Part shown: piece by piece, positions 24,059 to 33,001 of the stretch
How positions within the stretch are numbered: the stretch's first letter is position 1
Layout of the letters: each line of letters starts with the position of its first letter
Assembly (NCBI RefSeq): GCF_014193695.1
Contig: NZ_JACHZR010000010.1
Span: forward strand, 1-64,000
DNA: 64,000 nt
Direction: 5' to 3'
From: Rhizobium sp. BK316
Lineage (GTDB): Bacteria; Pseudomonadota; Alphaproteobacteria; Rhizobiales; Rhizobiaceae
The notes under the pieces: model-generated
Seen by the model: the letters and a program-made list of their open reading frames with translations, nothing else
Told to the model about the DNA's origin: nothing
The model's database searches: none
Made by a program: the position numbers and the translations under genes

Positions 24059-25849
24059 TTGGCACAGTTGGTGCAGGAAAGGGATCTGGATGATGCGGAG
24101 GGCGTGAGCACCCGACGCGTCAGGGGTAGGCGTTGGTCGCATCCCTTCACCCTGATCCGCCGTATCTTCGGCAATGCTGTCTTTTCGAGCCTGACGCGTC
24201 GCATCGTCTTCTTCAACCTCGCGGCCCTGCTCGTCCTCGTCGGCGGTATTCTCTACCTCAACCAGTTCCGAGAAGGCCTGATCGACGCGCGCGTCGAGAG
24301 CCTGCTGACTCAGGGCGAAATCATCGCCGGCGCGGTTTCGGCTTCGGCTTCCGTCGATACGAACTCGATCACCATCGATCCGCAGAAGCTGCTCGAACTG
24401 CAGGCCGGCCAGAGCATCACACCGGTGCCGAACGACGAGGATCTCGAATTCCCGATCGATCCGGAAAAGGTGGCGCCGGTTCTTCGACGGCTGATCTCTC
24501 CGACCCGCACCCGCGCCCGCATCTTCGATGCCGACGCCAATCTGCTGCTCGATTCCCGCCATCTCTATTCTCGTGGCCAGGTGCTGCGTTTCGACCTGCC
24601 GCCGGTGGAGGAAGAAAAGCAGACCTGGGGCGAATGGTTCACGGCCCTCTTCAACAAGGCTCTGCAGCCGGGCAATCTTCCTGTCTACAAGGAAGCACCA
24701 GGTGGTGATGGTTCTATCTATCCCGAGGTGATGAACGCGCTGACGGGTGTGCGCGGCGCAGTCGTGCGCACGACGGAAAAGGGCGAGCTCATCGTTTCGG
24801 TTGCCGTACCGATCCAGCGTTTCCGGGCCGTGCTCGGTGTGTTGCTGCTGTCGACGCAGGCCGGCGATATCGACAATATCGTGCATGCCGAGCGTCTCGC
24901 CATCATGCGCGTCTTCGGCGTTGCAACGCTCGTCAACGTGCTGATGGCGCTCGTGCTTTCCTCGACGATCGCCAATCCGCTGCGACGGCTTTCGGCGGCG
25001 GCCATCCGGGTGCGCCGCGGCGCCAAGGAACGTGAGGAAATTCCAGACTTTTCCGCGCGTCAGGACGAAATCGGCAACCTTTCCATTGCGCTGCGCGAAA
25101 TGACGACGGCCCTCTACGACCGGATCGATGCGATCGAGAGCTTTGCGGCCGATGTCAGCCATGAGCTAAAGAACCCGCTAACCTCGCTGCGCAGTGCCGT
25201 CGAAACACTGCCGCTCGCCAAATCCGACGATTCCAAGAAGCGGCTGATGGATGTCATCCAGCACGATGTCCGCCGCCTCGATCGGCTGATCAGCGATATC
25301 TCGGATGCATCGCGTCTCGATGCCGAGCTTGCGCGCGTCGATGCGGGATCTGTCGATCTGGAAGTATTTCTGCGCGATCTCATCGACGTGTCGCGCCAGA
25401 TCCGCAGCACCAAGAAAAAGGTCGACATAGACTATGCCGTGGATCGCAAGCCGAACGTCAAGACGCGCTTTGTCGTCAAAGGGCATGACCTGCGTATCGG
25501 CCAGATCATCACCAACCTGATTGAAAATGCTCGCTCCTTCGTGCCGGAGCAGGACGGCAAGATCACGGTGCGCCTGGTCCGTACCCGCTCCCGTTGCGTC
25601 GTCTATATCGAAGACAACGGTCCGGGGATCCAGGCAGAGAATATCGACCGCATCTTCGAACGCTTTTATACCGACCGACCGGAATCCGAAGGTTTCGGCC
25701 AGAATTCCGGCCTCGGACTTTCCATCAGCCGGCAGATCGCCGAGGCGCATGGCGGTTCATTACGGGCCGAAAACATCGTCGACGACGAAAGCGGTAAATT
25801 GCTTGGTGCCCGCTTCATCCTTGCCCTCCCGGCCGATACCGCGGCATGA
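24059..25849 (+). CDS. chvG: Sensor histidine kinase ChvG (ExoS)
   Basis: 596 residues. The N-terminal transmembrane helix is about residues 49-68 (IVFFNLAALLVLVGGILYL). A periplasmic sensor domain of about 210 residues follows, where ExoR binds and represses in homologues, then a second helix near 285-305 and a HAMP region. The H-box is FAADVSHELKNPLTSLRSAVETL (about His368), and the N-box (NLIENARSFVPE), DNGPGI and GLGLSISRQIAEAHGG complete the kinase. The start is TTG at 24059 with AAAGGG upstream; a GTG at 24104 is an alternative. The stop overlaps hprK by 4 bp. Confidence 0.95.
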   Translation: MAQLVQERDLDDAEGVSTRRVRGRRWSHPFTLIRRIFGNAVFSSLTRRIVFFNLAALLVLVGGILYLNQFREGLIDARVESLLTQGEIIAGAVSASASVDTNSITIDPQKLLELQAGQSITPVPNDEDLEFPIDPEKVAPVLRRLISPTRTRARIFDADANLLLDSRHLYSRGQVLRFDLPPVEEEKQTWGEWFTALFNKALQPGNLPVYKEAPGGDGSIYPEVMNALTGVRGAVVRTTEKGELIVSVAVPIQRFRAVLGVLLLSTQAGDIDNIVHAERLAIMRVFGVATLVNVLMALVLSSTIANPLRRLSAAAIRVRRGAKEREEIPDFSARQDEIGNLSIALREMTTALYDRIDAIESFAADVSHELKNPLTSLRSAVETLPLAKSDDSKKRLMDVIQHDVRRLDRLISDISDASRLDAELARVDAGSVDLEVFLRDLIDVSRQIRSTKKKVDIDYAVDRKPNVKTRFVVKGHDLRIGQIITNLIENARSFVPEQDGKITVRLVRTRSRCVVYIEDNGPGIQAENIDRIFERFYTDRPESEGFGQNSGLGLSISRQIAEAHGGSLRAENIVDDESGKLLGARFILALPADTAA

Positions 25850-26286
25850 TCAACATCCACGCCACCGCAATCGTCATTGGAAAGACCGGCCTGCTGTTCA
25901 CCGGCCCTTCGGGCTGGGGCAAGTCGATGACCGCTTTTACGTGCATGGCGGAGGCGCGGCGGCAGGGAATATTTTCTGTCCTCGTGGCCGATGATCAGGT
26001 GCTTCTTTCGAAACAGGACGGAGCAATCACTGCCGCCTGTCCGCCTGCCATTGCCGGGCTTATCGAACTGCGCGGCACGGGCATCGTGAAGCACGATCAT
26101 ATTACCCAGGCGGCGATGCATTTTGCAGTCCTGCCAGGCAGCGCCAGGGGCGAGAACCGGCTTCCTGCGGAAGGGGAAACCGCCGTTCTTGCCGAGGGTT
26201 TCGAGTTGCCTGCACTGCGATTGTTGCCCAACCTCTCCCTGCCCCTTGCAGTGTTGATGGCAAAAGCGCCGGAAATAGGAAGTTGA
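25846..26286 (+). CDS. hprK: Short HPr kinase/phosphorylase
   Basis: 146 residues, the alphaproteobacterial form that keeps only the C-terminal kinase domain of the roughly 310-residue Firmicutes enzyme. The P-loop is GPSGWGKSMTAF, followed by LVADDQV and LIELRGTGIV (the signature region). It phosphorylates and dephosphorylates a serine on HPr. It overlaps chvG by 4 bp and precedes the EIIA and HPr genes, so envelope sensing and phosphotransferase regulation share a locus. Confidence 0.93.
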   Translation: MINIHATAIVIGKTGLLFTGPSGWGKSMTAFTCMAEARRQGIFSVLVADDQVLLSKQDGAITAACPPAIAGLIELRGTGIVKHDHITQAAMHFAVLPGSARGENRLPAEGETAVLAEGFELPALRLLPNLSLPLAVLMAKAPEIGS

Positions 26287-26439
26287 GGCCTTCCGGACGG
26301 CCTGATACGGCCTATATATTTATATTTTTATCTTGCACTTCGGCTTTTGATCGCCAAGATGTGCCCCCACCGGTGGACGTAATTGCTGCGTTGCGATATT
26401 GGGGCCACGGTTTGCGTATGCCATGGGAGCAGTAATATC
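26287..26439 (+). promoter_or_regulatory. Gap between hprK and the EIIA gene
   Basis: 153 bp. It opens with AGGCC...GGCCT, a short imperfect hairpin just after hprK, followed by an A+T-rich run with T tracts (about 26310-26335) that could terminate some transcripts or contain a promoter for the EIIA-HPr genes. GGGAG at 26424-26428 serves the EIIA start. No operator is recognisable. Confidence 0.35.
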
Positions 26440-26841
26440 ATGATCGGACTTGTGCTTGTCACTCATGGCAAGCTGGCTGAAGAGTTTCGTCATGCCGTAG
26501 AGCACGTCGTCGGTCCTCAGAAATTCATCGAAACGGTCTGCATCGGACCGGAAGACGATATGGACCAGAGACGACAGGACATTCTCGAAGCCGTTTCCGG
26601 CGCAGACGACGGCCATGGCGTCGTCATTCTTACCGACATGTTCGGGGGTACACCTTCCAACCTCGCAATCTCTGTCATGAGCAGCGGCCATACCGAAGTC
26701 ATCGCCGGCGTCAACCTGCCGATGTTGATCAAGCTCGCCGGCGTGCGCGGCGAGAACAATATGGAAAAGGCGCTTGCCGAGGCTTCCGAGGCCGGCCGCA
26801 AATACATCAACGTTGCGAGCCGGGTCCTGAGCGGAAAGTAA
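26440..26841 (+). CDS. PTS EIIA component, mannose (ManX) type
   Basis: 133 residues. MIGLVLVTHGKLAEEF contains the phosphorylated His9, and GVVILTDMFGGTPSNLAI is the conserved second block of the EIIA-Man fold. No cognate EIIB, EIIC or EIID is present nearby. It therefore belongs to the regulatory phosphorelay of alphaproteobacteria (PtsP-HPr-EIIA), which regulates rather than transports. The ATG at 26440 is chosen because the upstream part of the frame is not family-like. Confidence 0.92.
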   Translation: MIGLVLVTHGKLAEEFRHAVEHVVGPQKFIETVCIGPEDDMDQRRQDILEAVSGADDGHGVVILTDMFGGTPSNLAISVMSSGHTEVIAGVNLPMLIKLAGVRGENNMEKALAEASEAGRKYINVASRVLSGK

Positions 26842-26850
26842 GAAACCTCC

Positions 26851-27126
26851 ATGACACCGCTTTCCCGGGAACTCCTCATCATCAACAAGCGTGGCCTGCA
26901 CGCACGCGCTTCGGCAAAATTCGTCCAGACTGTCGATGCCTTCGATGCAACGATCACCGTTTCCAAGGACGGCATGACGGTCGGCGGCACCTCGATCATG
27001 GGGCTGATGATGCTTGCGGCAAGCCCCGGCTCCAGCGTCGTCGTCTCGGCGACCGGCAACCAGGCGGCCGAAGCGCTGAATGCCCTCGATGAGCTCATCC
27101 AGAACAAGTTCGGCGAAGAGATCTGA
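26851..27126 (+). CDS. ptsH: Phosphocarrier protein HPr
   Basis: 91 residues. The phosphorelay histidine is His17 (KRGLHARASAKF) and the HprK target serine is Ser49 in GGTSIMGLMMLAA. It passes phosphate from EI-Ntr to the preceding EIIA and is phosphorylated on serine by the HprK encoded upstream. In rhizobia this circuit affects succinate-mediated catabolite repression. It is 9 bp from the EIIA gene and co-transcribed. Confidence 0.96.
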   Translation: MTPLSRELLIINKRGLHARASAKFVQTVDAFDATITVSKDGMTVGGTSIMGLMMLAASPGSSVVVSATGNQAAEALNALDELIQNKFGEEI

Positions 27127-27144
27127 TCTCCAGCGCCATATAAA

Positions 27145-27166
27145 GATATAAAGACTTCTTTATATC
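27145..27166. promoter_or_regulatory. Perfect inverted repeat upstream of ahcY
   Basis: GATATAAAG (27145-27153) and CTTTATATC (27158-27166) with an ACTT loop form a 22-bp dyad, 128 bp before the ahcY ATG and 18 bp after ptsH. It is A+T-rich and lacks a T-tract, so a transcription-factor site is more likely than a terminator. The regulator is unknown. Confidence 0.5.
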
Positions 27167-27293
27167 CCCGTTGCCTTCCCGACCGAAGCCTGCTAAACGG
27201 CGAGCATGACGTGCATTCCGCACGCGTTCGTTCCGTTGCGGTCATCGTCGCGTCCTTGCGATGGTTTTGAGACGTTTCAGCCTGGAGAGCCCT

Positions 27294-28694
27294 ATGAGCA
27301 TTGAAAAAGATTATGTCGTCGCCGATATCGGCCTTGCAGATTTCGGACGCAAGGAAATCACCATCGCTGAAACCGAAATGCCCGGCCTCATGTCCTGCCG
27401 CGCTGAATTCGGTGAATCGAAGCCGCTGAAGGGCGCACGCATCACCGGCTCATTGCACATGACAATTCAGACCGCCGTTCTCATCGAGACACTGGTTGCC
27501 CTCGGCGCCGAAGTCCGCTGGGCATCGTGCAACATCTTCTCGACGCAGGACCATGCCGCAGCAGCAATCGCCGCTTCCGGCGTTCCGGTCTTCGCGATCA
27601 AGGGCGAGTCGCTTGAAGATTACTGGGTTTACACCGATAAGATCTTCCAGTGGGCCGATGGCGGCCTCTCCAACATGATCCTCGACGATGGCGGCGACGC
27701 CACCATGTACATCCTGCTTGGCGCCCGTGCCGAAGCCGGTGAGGACGTTCTTTCCAACCCGCACTCCGAAGAAGAGGAAATCCTCTTCGCCCAGATCAAG
27801 AAGCGCCTTGCAGCAACGCCCGGCTGGTTCACCAAGCAGCGCGATGCCATCAAGGGGGTGACCGAAGAGACCACGACGGGCGTCAACCGCCTCTATCAGC
27901 TGAGCCAGAAGGGCCTGCTGCCTTTCCCGGCCATCAACGTCAACGACTCCGTCACCAAGTCGAAGTTCGACAACAAGTATGGTTGCAAGGAGTCGCTGGT
28001 CGACGGCATCCGCCGCGGCACCGATGTCATGATGGCGGGCAAGGTTGCCGTCGTTTGCGGTTACGGCGATGTCGGCAAGGGTTCTGCTGCCTCGCTTTCC
28101 GGCGCCGGCGCCCGCGTCAAGGTGACCGAAGCCGATCCGATCTGCGCCCTGCAGGCCGCCATGGACGGCTATGAGGTCGTTCTGCTCGAGGACGTCGTTT
28201 CCTCGGCCGATATCTTCATCACCACCACCGGTAACAAGGATGTCATCCGCATCGACCACATGCGTCAGATGAAGGACATGGCGATCGTCGGAAATATCGG
28301 CCACTTCGACAACGAAATCGAAGTTGCAGCACTTCGTAACCTCAAGTGGACGAACGTCAAGCCGCAGGTCGACCTGATTGAGTTCCCGAAGGGCAATCGC
28401 ATCATCCTTCTCTCCGAAGGCCGCCTGCTGAACCTCGGCAACGCGACGGGCCATCCGTCCTTCGTCATGTCGGCTTCCTTCACCAACCAGACGCTGGCGC
28501 AGATCGAGCTCTTCACCAAGCCCGGCCAGTATGAAAGCAAGGTCTACATCCTGCCGAAGCACTTGGATGAGAAGGTCGCGCGCCTGCATCTCGACAAGCT
28601 CGGCGTGAAGCTCACCCAGCTCAGCGAAGAGCAGGCTGCCTATATCGGCGTGAAGCCGCAGGGTCCTTTCAAGTCTGACCACTACAGGTACTGA
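27294..28694 (+). CDS. ahcY: Adenosylhomocysteinase (SAH hydrolase)
   Basis: 466 residues. It cleaves S-adenosylhomocysteine to homocysteine and adenosine, relieving product inhibition of methyltransferases. NAD-binding GYGDVGKGSAASLSGAGARV, SKFDNKYGCKESLVDGI, and the C-terminal LDEKVARLHLDKLGVKLTQLS...SDHYRY are diagnostic. It contains the long-form insertion (LLGARAEAGEDVL...) typical of proteobacteria. The ATG at 27294 has GGAG 7 bases upstream. A strong terminator follows. Confidence 0.98.
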   Translation: MSIEKDYVVADIGLADFGRKEITIAETEMPGLMSCRAEFGESKPLKGARITGSLHMTIQTAVLIETLVALGAEVRWASCNIFSTQDHAAAAIAASGVPVFAIKGESLEDYWVYTDKIFQWADGGLSNMILDDGGDATMYILLGARAEAGEDVLSNPHSEEEEILFAQIKKRLAATPGWFTKQRDAIKGVTEETTTGVNRLYQLSQKGLLPFPAINVNDSVTKSKFDNKYGCKESLVDGIRRGTDVMMAGKVAVVCGYGDVGKGSAASLSGAGARVKVTEADPICALQAAMDGYEVVLLEDVVSSADIFITTTGNKDVIRIDHMRQMKDMAIVGNIGHFDNEIEVAALRNLKWTNVKPQVDLIEFPKGNRIILLSEGRLLNLGNATGHPSFVMSASFTNQTLAQIELFTKPGQYESKVYILPKHLDEKVARLHLDKLGVKLTQLSEEQAAYIGVKPQGPFKSDHYRY

Positions 28695-28724
28695 TCAAAT
28701 CCTAGATATCCACAAGATGTGGTG

Positions 28725-28759
28725 GCCCTGGCATTGACAAATGCCGGGGCTTATTTTTT
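28725..28759 (+). terminator. Intrinsic terminator of ahcY
   Basis: GCCCTGGCATT (28725-28735) pairs with AATGCCGGGGC (28740-28750) with one wobble, loop GACA, followed by TTATTTTTT. It separates ahcY from the divL operon. Confidence 0.92.
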
Positions 28760-28895
28760 AGGCGCTCTCTTTCCGACGATTCCCTTCCGAAGTATTATTT
28801 TAAGACTTGATTCGTGGCTCGGAGCTCTTCGTTTTCCACGAAAATGGGATGTCTTGTCGTGATGCGGCACATTAAAGGACGGAGACATACCGCCG

Positions 28896-31481
28896 ATGTC
28901 GGAAATGAAACACAGCCTGCTCGGTCAGGCGGAGGATAGCGCTTATGCTGCTGATCGCCCGCTTCCGGCAGGCCAAAAATATGGGTTTGCCGCAGTCCCC
29001 GTGACTGCAGGGCAAAAAAACTGGTCTGTGGCACGTATTGCAAAGCTGTGCGCTGTGAGCACCGCGATCTTCGTCCCGGCTTGGCCGGTTCTGGCGCAAG
29101 CAGAGCCCGTCATCGGCGGGTCGGCGCATCTTTTCACCTCCTCGCAGGTTGTCGGCCTTTCCGTCGTCATTGGCGTGATTTCGGCTGCCCTGCTTTCGAC
29201 GCTCTGGCTGGTGCGCCAGCGTGGCAATCTCGAAAATGAGAGCCGCGAGATTCGCTCGGCGCTGTCGGATGCGCAGCAGCGCATTTCCCAATATCAGGCG
29301 CTTATTGCCGACAAGAACCGGCGTATCGTCATCTGGGACGGCGTCGCTCGGCCTGAACTCCTCGGTCAGCTTCCACCGGAAACCGGCGCGCCGCAGGACA
29401 ATGAATTCCTTGCCTTTGGTCTCTGGCTGAAGGCACGCTCGGCTTCCGAACTGGAACGGGCGATCGGGCGGCTGCGTGAGCAGGCCGAAAGCTTCGACAT
29501 GGTGGTCGAAACAATCCGGGACGAGGTGCTTGAGGCCCAGGGCCGGGTTTCCGGTGGCCGCGCCTTCGTTCGTTTCGTGGCGCTCAACAATCTGCGCGCT
29601 GAACTCGCCGAACTGAAGATCGAGCGCGATCGGTTGATGACGTCGATTTCCGCCTTCCAGACCATGCTCGACGCGATCGACATGCCGGCCTGGCAGCGCG
29701 ATACCGCCGGCCGCCTGACCTGGGTCAACCATGCCTATGGCGATGCCGTCGAAGCGCAATCACCCCAACAGGCCGTTAATGAAGGCCGCGAAATCCTGAC
29801 GACCGTTGCCCGTGAGCGCATCCGCGCCACGGCAATGCCGGAATCGCCTTTCCATGACACGATTTCGACCGTCGTGCGTGGCAACCGCACGTTCTTCGAT
29901 GTGGTTGACGTCAAGGTCCCGAGTGGCTCTGCCGGCATTGCCGTCGACGTCTCCGATGTCGAAGCAGTTCGCGCCGAGTTGGAACGCACGCTGAAAAGCC
30001 ATGCCGAGACGCTCGACCATTTGGCGACGCCCGTTGCCATCTTCGACGGCGACCGCCGACTGCAGTTCTACAATCAGGCCTTCGTCGCACTCTGGGAACT
30101 CGATATCGCGTTCCTCGAGAGCAAGCCCGACAATAGCGAACTTCTGGAGCGCCTGCGCGCCGCCAAGAAATTGCCCGACCAGTTGAACTGGAAATCGTGG
30201 AAGGAAACAGCGCTTTCCGTCTATCGCTCGCTCGATACGCAATCCGACCTCTGGCACCTGCCGAACGGGCAGACGCTGCGCGTCTTCGCCACGGCGCATC
30301 CGCAGGGCGGTGCGACCTGGGTCTTCGAGAACCTGACGGAGCAGGTCGATCTCGAAACGCGCTACAACACGCTGGTGAAGGTACAAGGCGAAACGATCGA
30401 TCATCTGTCGGAAGGCGTCGCGGTCTTCGGGCCTGACGGCCGTATCCGTCTCTCCAACCCGGCCTTCCGGGCTCTTTGGGGCATTACCGAGACGGAAGCC
30501 AAGCCCGGCACGCATATCCGTGCGATCGGCGAGGCCTGCGCGCCGTCCTATGACCAACCCGACGGCTGGAAGACCTTTGCCGAGCTGATCACCAGCTTCG
30601 ATGATGAGCGCCGCTCCAGCCAGGGAACGCTCGAACTGCTGTCCGGCCTCGTTCTCGACTTCGCCGTCATCCCGCTGCCGAACGCGCAGACCATGCTGAC
30701 CTTCGTCAACATGACCGACAGCGTTCGCGCCGAACGGGCACTGACGGAAAAGAACGAGGCGCTGCGCAAGGCAGACGAGCTGAAGAATGACTTCGTGCAG
30801 CACGTCTCCTACGAGCTGCGCTCGCCGCTGACGAATATCATCGGGTTCACCGATCTGTTGCGCACGCCGGGCGTCGGCCCACTGAATGAACGGCAGGCGG
30901 AATATATCGACCATATCGCCACTTCGTCCTCGGTGCTGCTGACGCTCGTCAACGACATCCTCGATCTCGCGACCGTCGATGCCGGCATCATGCGGCTCAA
31001 CTATGCGGAAATCGATCTTGCCGATCTTCTGGACGACGTCTCCATGCAGATCGCCGACCGGCTGCAGGAAAGTGGTGTTTCGCTTGAAATCACCGCTCCG
31101 GCCTTTCTCGGCTCGATCGTTGCCGATCCGCAGCGGCTGAAGCAGATCCTGCTGAAGCTTCTCGCCAATGCCGCCAACTTCTCGCCGGAAGGTGCATCCA
31201 TTTCGCTCGAATGCCGCCGGGAAGGCACGGATTTCGTCTTCTCTGTCAGGGATCGCGGCCCCGGCATTTCTCCCGAGATGGTTGCTACGGTGTTCGATCG
31301 CTTCGCGACCGGCGCCAAGAGCGGAAAGCGCGGCGGAGCGGGGCTTGGCCTTTCGATCGTCGACAGCTTCGTCAGCCTGCACAACGGTGAGGTCGGCATC
31401 GACAGCGAACCGGGCAAGGGGACGACGGTGACCTGCCGCATCCCTTCCATCAACATGCCGCATTCCGTCGCCGCCGAATGA
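28896..31481 (+). CDS. divL: DivL-type cell-cycle pseudokinase (Tyr in place of H-box His)
   Basis: 861 residues. There is an N-terminal hydrophobic stretch near 48-68 and a transmembrane helix near 83-105. A coiled segment and two or three PAS-like domains follow (about 230-330, 345-460 and 470-600). The dimerisation box is FVQHVSYELRSPLTNIIGFTDLL, with Tyr639 where other kinases have the phospho-accepting histidine, the defining mark of DivL. The ATPase domain is intact (LLKLLANAANFSP, DRGPGIS, GGAGLGLSIV). In Caulobacter and relatives DivL binds phospho-status-dependent DivK and controls CckA, and so CtrA. It overlaps the tsaE fusion gene by 4 bp. Confidence 0.93.
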   Translation: MSEMKHSLLGQAEDSAYAADRPLPAGQKYGFAAVPVTAGQKNWSVARIAKLCAVSTAIFVPAWPVLAQAEPVIGGSAHLFTSSQVVGLSVVIGVISAALLSTLWLVRQRGNLENESREIRSALSDAQQRISQYQALIADKNRRIVIWDGVARPELLGQLPPETGAPQDNEFLAFGLWLKARSASELERAIGRLREQAESFDMVVETIRDEVLEAQGRVSGGRAFVRFVALNNLRAELAELKIERDRLMTSISAFQTMLDAIDMPAWQRDTAGRLTWVNHAYGDAVEAQSPQQAVNEGREILTTVARERIRATAMPESPFHDTISTVVRGNRTFFDVVDVKVPSGSAGIAVDVSDVEAVRAELERTLKSHAETLDHLATPVAIFDGDRRLQFYNQAFVALWELDIAFLESKPDNSELLERLRAAKKLPDQLNWKSWKETALSVYRSLDTQSDLWHLPNGQTLRVFATAHPQGGATWVFENLTEQVDLETRYNTLVKVQGETIDHLSEGVAVFGPDGRIRLSNPAFRALWGITETEAKPGTHIRAIGEACAPSYDQPDGWKTFAELITSFDDERRSSQGTLELLSGLVLDFAVIPLPNAQTMLTFVNMTDSVRAERALTEKNEALRKADELKNDFVQHVSYELRSPLTNIIGFTDLLRTPGVGPLNERQAEYIDHIATSSSVLLTLVNDILDLATVDAGIMRLNYAEIDLADLLDDVSMQIADRLQESGVSLEITAPAFLGSIVADPQRLKQILLKLLANAANFSPEGASISLECRREGTDFVFSVRDRGPGISPEMVATVFDRFATGAKSGKRGGAGLGLSIVDSFVSLHNGEVGIDSEPGKGTTVTCRIPSINMPHSVAAE

Positions 31482-32989
31482 CGCAGCGCGACGAAATCTC
31501 GCTTTTTCTGGAAGACGAGGCAGCAACCATCCGCCTCGGCAACGATCTGGCGCTGGCGCTGAAAGCGGGTGATTGCCTGGCACTATCAGGCGATCTCGGC
31601 GCCGGAAAATCCTCACTCGCACGCGCATTCCTGCGCACGATGGCGGATGACGACGGGCTGGAAGTTCCAAGCCCCACCTTCACGCTGGTTCAATCCTACG
31701 AGCTGCGCATTCCGATCTCGCATTTCGACCTCTACAGGCTCGGCGATCCCTCCGAGTTGACTGAGCTCGGCTTCGACGAGGCGCTCGATAACGGCATCTG
31801 TATCGTCGAATGGCCCGAGATGGCAGAAGGCGAGTTGCCTGAAACACGCATTTCGCTGCGGCTTGAACACGAGGCCGCCGGCCGGCGGGTGACGATCACG
31901 GCACCGGAGAAGACTGCGGCACGTATCCGTCGCGTGCTGGCGATACGCAACTTCCTCGCCGCTGCCGGCTATGGTAATGCCAAGCGGAGGTTCCTGATTG
32001 GCGACGCGTCACTCCGCGCCTATGAATCGATCTATCCCGGGAAGGGCGATCGCAAGATCCTGATGGACTGGCCGCCGTTACCCGACGGTCCGCCGGTACT
32101 GGACGGCAAGCCTTACCCTAAGGTCGCACACCTTGCGGAAAACGCCTATCCGTTCGTAGCAATCGCTGATGCGTTGCGGCAGCGGGGCTTTGCGACGCCG
32201 GAGATCTACAAGGTCGATTACGACCAGGGCATACTGCTGATCGAGGATCTCGGCACTGAAGGCGTGCTCGATGCCAGCGGGCGACCGATCGCCGAGCGTT
32301 ACCGGCAAAGCGTCGCCTGTCTTGCCTATCTTCATTCCATGCAGATTCCGCAGGATATCCCGGTTTCGTCCACGCATATCCATCACATTCCAGACTTCGA
32401 TCGCACGGCGATGACGATGGAAGTGCGGCTCGTGCTCGACTGGCATATCGGCTGGAAGCGCGGCACCCCGCCCACCGACGCAGAGCGCGAGGAATATCTC
32501 GCGATCTGGGATCATTTGATCGACGAACTGCAACCGGCTGAAACCAATCTCCTGCTGCGCGATTTCCATTCGCCGAATATCATCTGGCGCGGACACGAAA
32601 GCGGCATCCGCAAGATCGGCATCATCGACTTCCAGGATGCGATGATCGGGCCGACTGCCTATGATCTTGCTTCCATCGTTCAAGACGCCCGTGTCACCAT
32701 AGAGCCCGATCTCTTCAGGCATCTGATGGACGATTATCTGTTATTGCGGCGTACTGAGCGCGGTTTCGACGAAGCCGGATTCATGAAGGCATGGGCAATC
32801 ATGTCAGCGCAACGCAACTGCAAACTCGCCGGACTCTGGGTACGGCTCTTGCAGCGAGACGGTAAACCCGGCTATCTGCAACATATGCCGCGCACGCTGT
32901 CCTATCTGAAGGTGGCGCTGGAACACGACGCGCTTGCCCCCTTGCGCGAATGGTGCACAAGGACTGGAATAGTCCAAGTCGAATCATAA
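31478..32989 (+). CDS. TsaE-AmgK fusion: tRNA t6A ATPase and amino-sugar kinase
   Basis: 503 residues with two domains. Residues 1-155 or so are TsaE, the ATPase of the t6A37 tRNA modification complex: GDLGAGKSSLARAFLR P-loop, SPTFTLVQSYE, and HFDLYRL...IVEWPE. Residues 165-503 are an APH-family kinase with LLIEDLGTEGVL, the catalytic loop LLLRDFHSPNIIW and the DFG-like IIDFQDAMIGP. This part matches AmgK, the anomeric MurNAc/GlcNAc kinase of peptidoglycan recycling. The next gene encodes the matching MurU uridylyltransferase. The fusion occurs in related alphaproteobacteria. Confidence 0.9.
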   Translation: MTQRDEISLFLEDEAATIRLGNDLALALKAGDCLALSGDLGAGKSSLARAFLRTMADDDGLEVPSPTFTLVQSYELRIPISHFDLYRLGDPSELTELGFDEALDNGICIVEWPEMAEGELPETRISLRLEHEAAGRRVTITAPEKTAARIRRVLAIRNFLAAAGYGNAKRRFLIGDASLRAYESIYPGKGDRKILMDWPPLPDGPPVLDGKPYPKVAHLAENAYPFVAIADALRQRGFATPEIYKVDYDQGILLIEDLGTEGVLDASGRPIAERYRQSVACLAYLHSMQIPQDIPVSSTHIHHIPDFDRTAMTMEVRLVLDWHIGWKRGTPPTDAEREEYLAIWDHLIDELQPAETNLLLRDFHSPNIIWRGHESGIRKIGIIDFQDAMIGPTAYDLASIVQDARVTIEPDLFRHLMDDYLLLRRTERGFDEAGFMKAWAIMSAQRNCKLAGLWVRLLQRDGKPGYLQHMPRTLSYLKVALEHDALAPLREWCTRTGIVQVES

Positions 32990-33001
32990 GACCGGATCAG
33001 C

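Noticed and set aside
27127..27293. SAH or SAM riboswitch upstream of ahcY
   Set aside because: The leader has one short A+T-rich palindrome but not the G+C-rich conserved cores of known SAH or SAM riboswitches.
29760..31670. Minus-strand 636-codon frame opposite divL
   Set aside because: It is an antisense shadow with the low-complexity composition typical of reversed high-G+C codons; DivL domains are clear on the plus strand.
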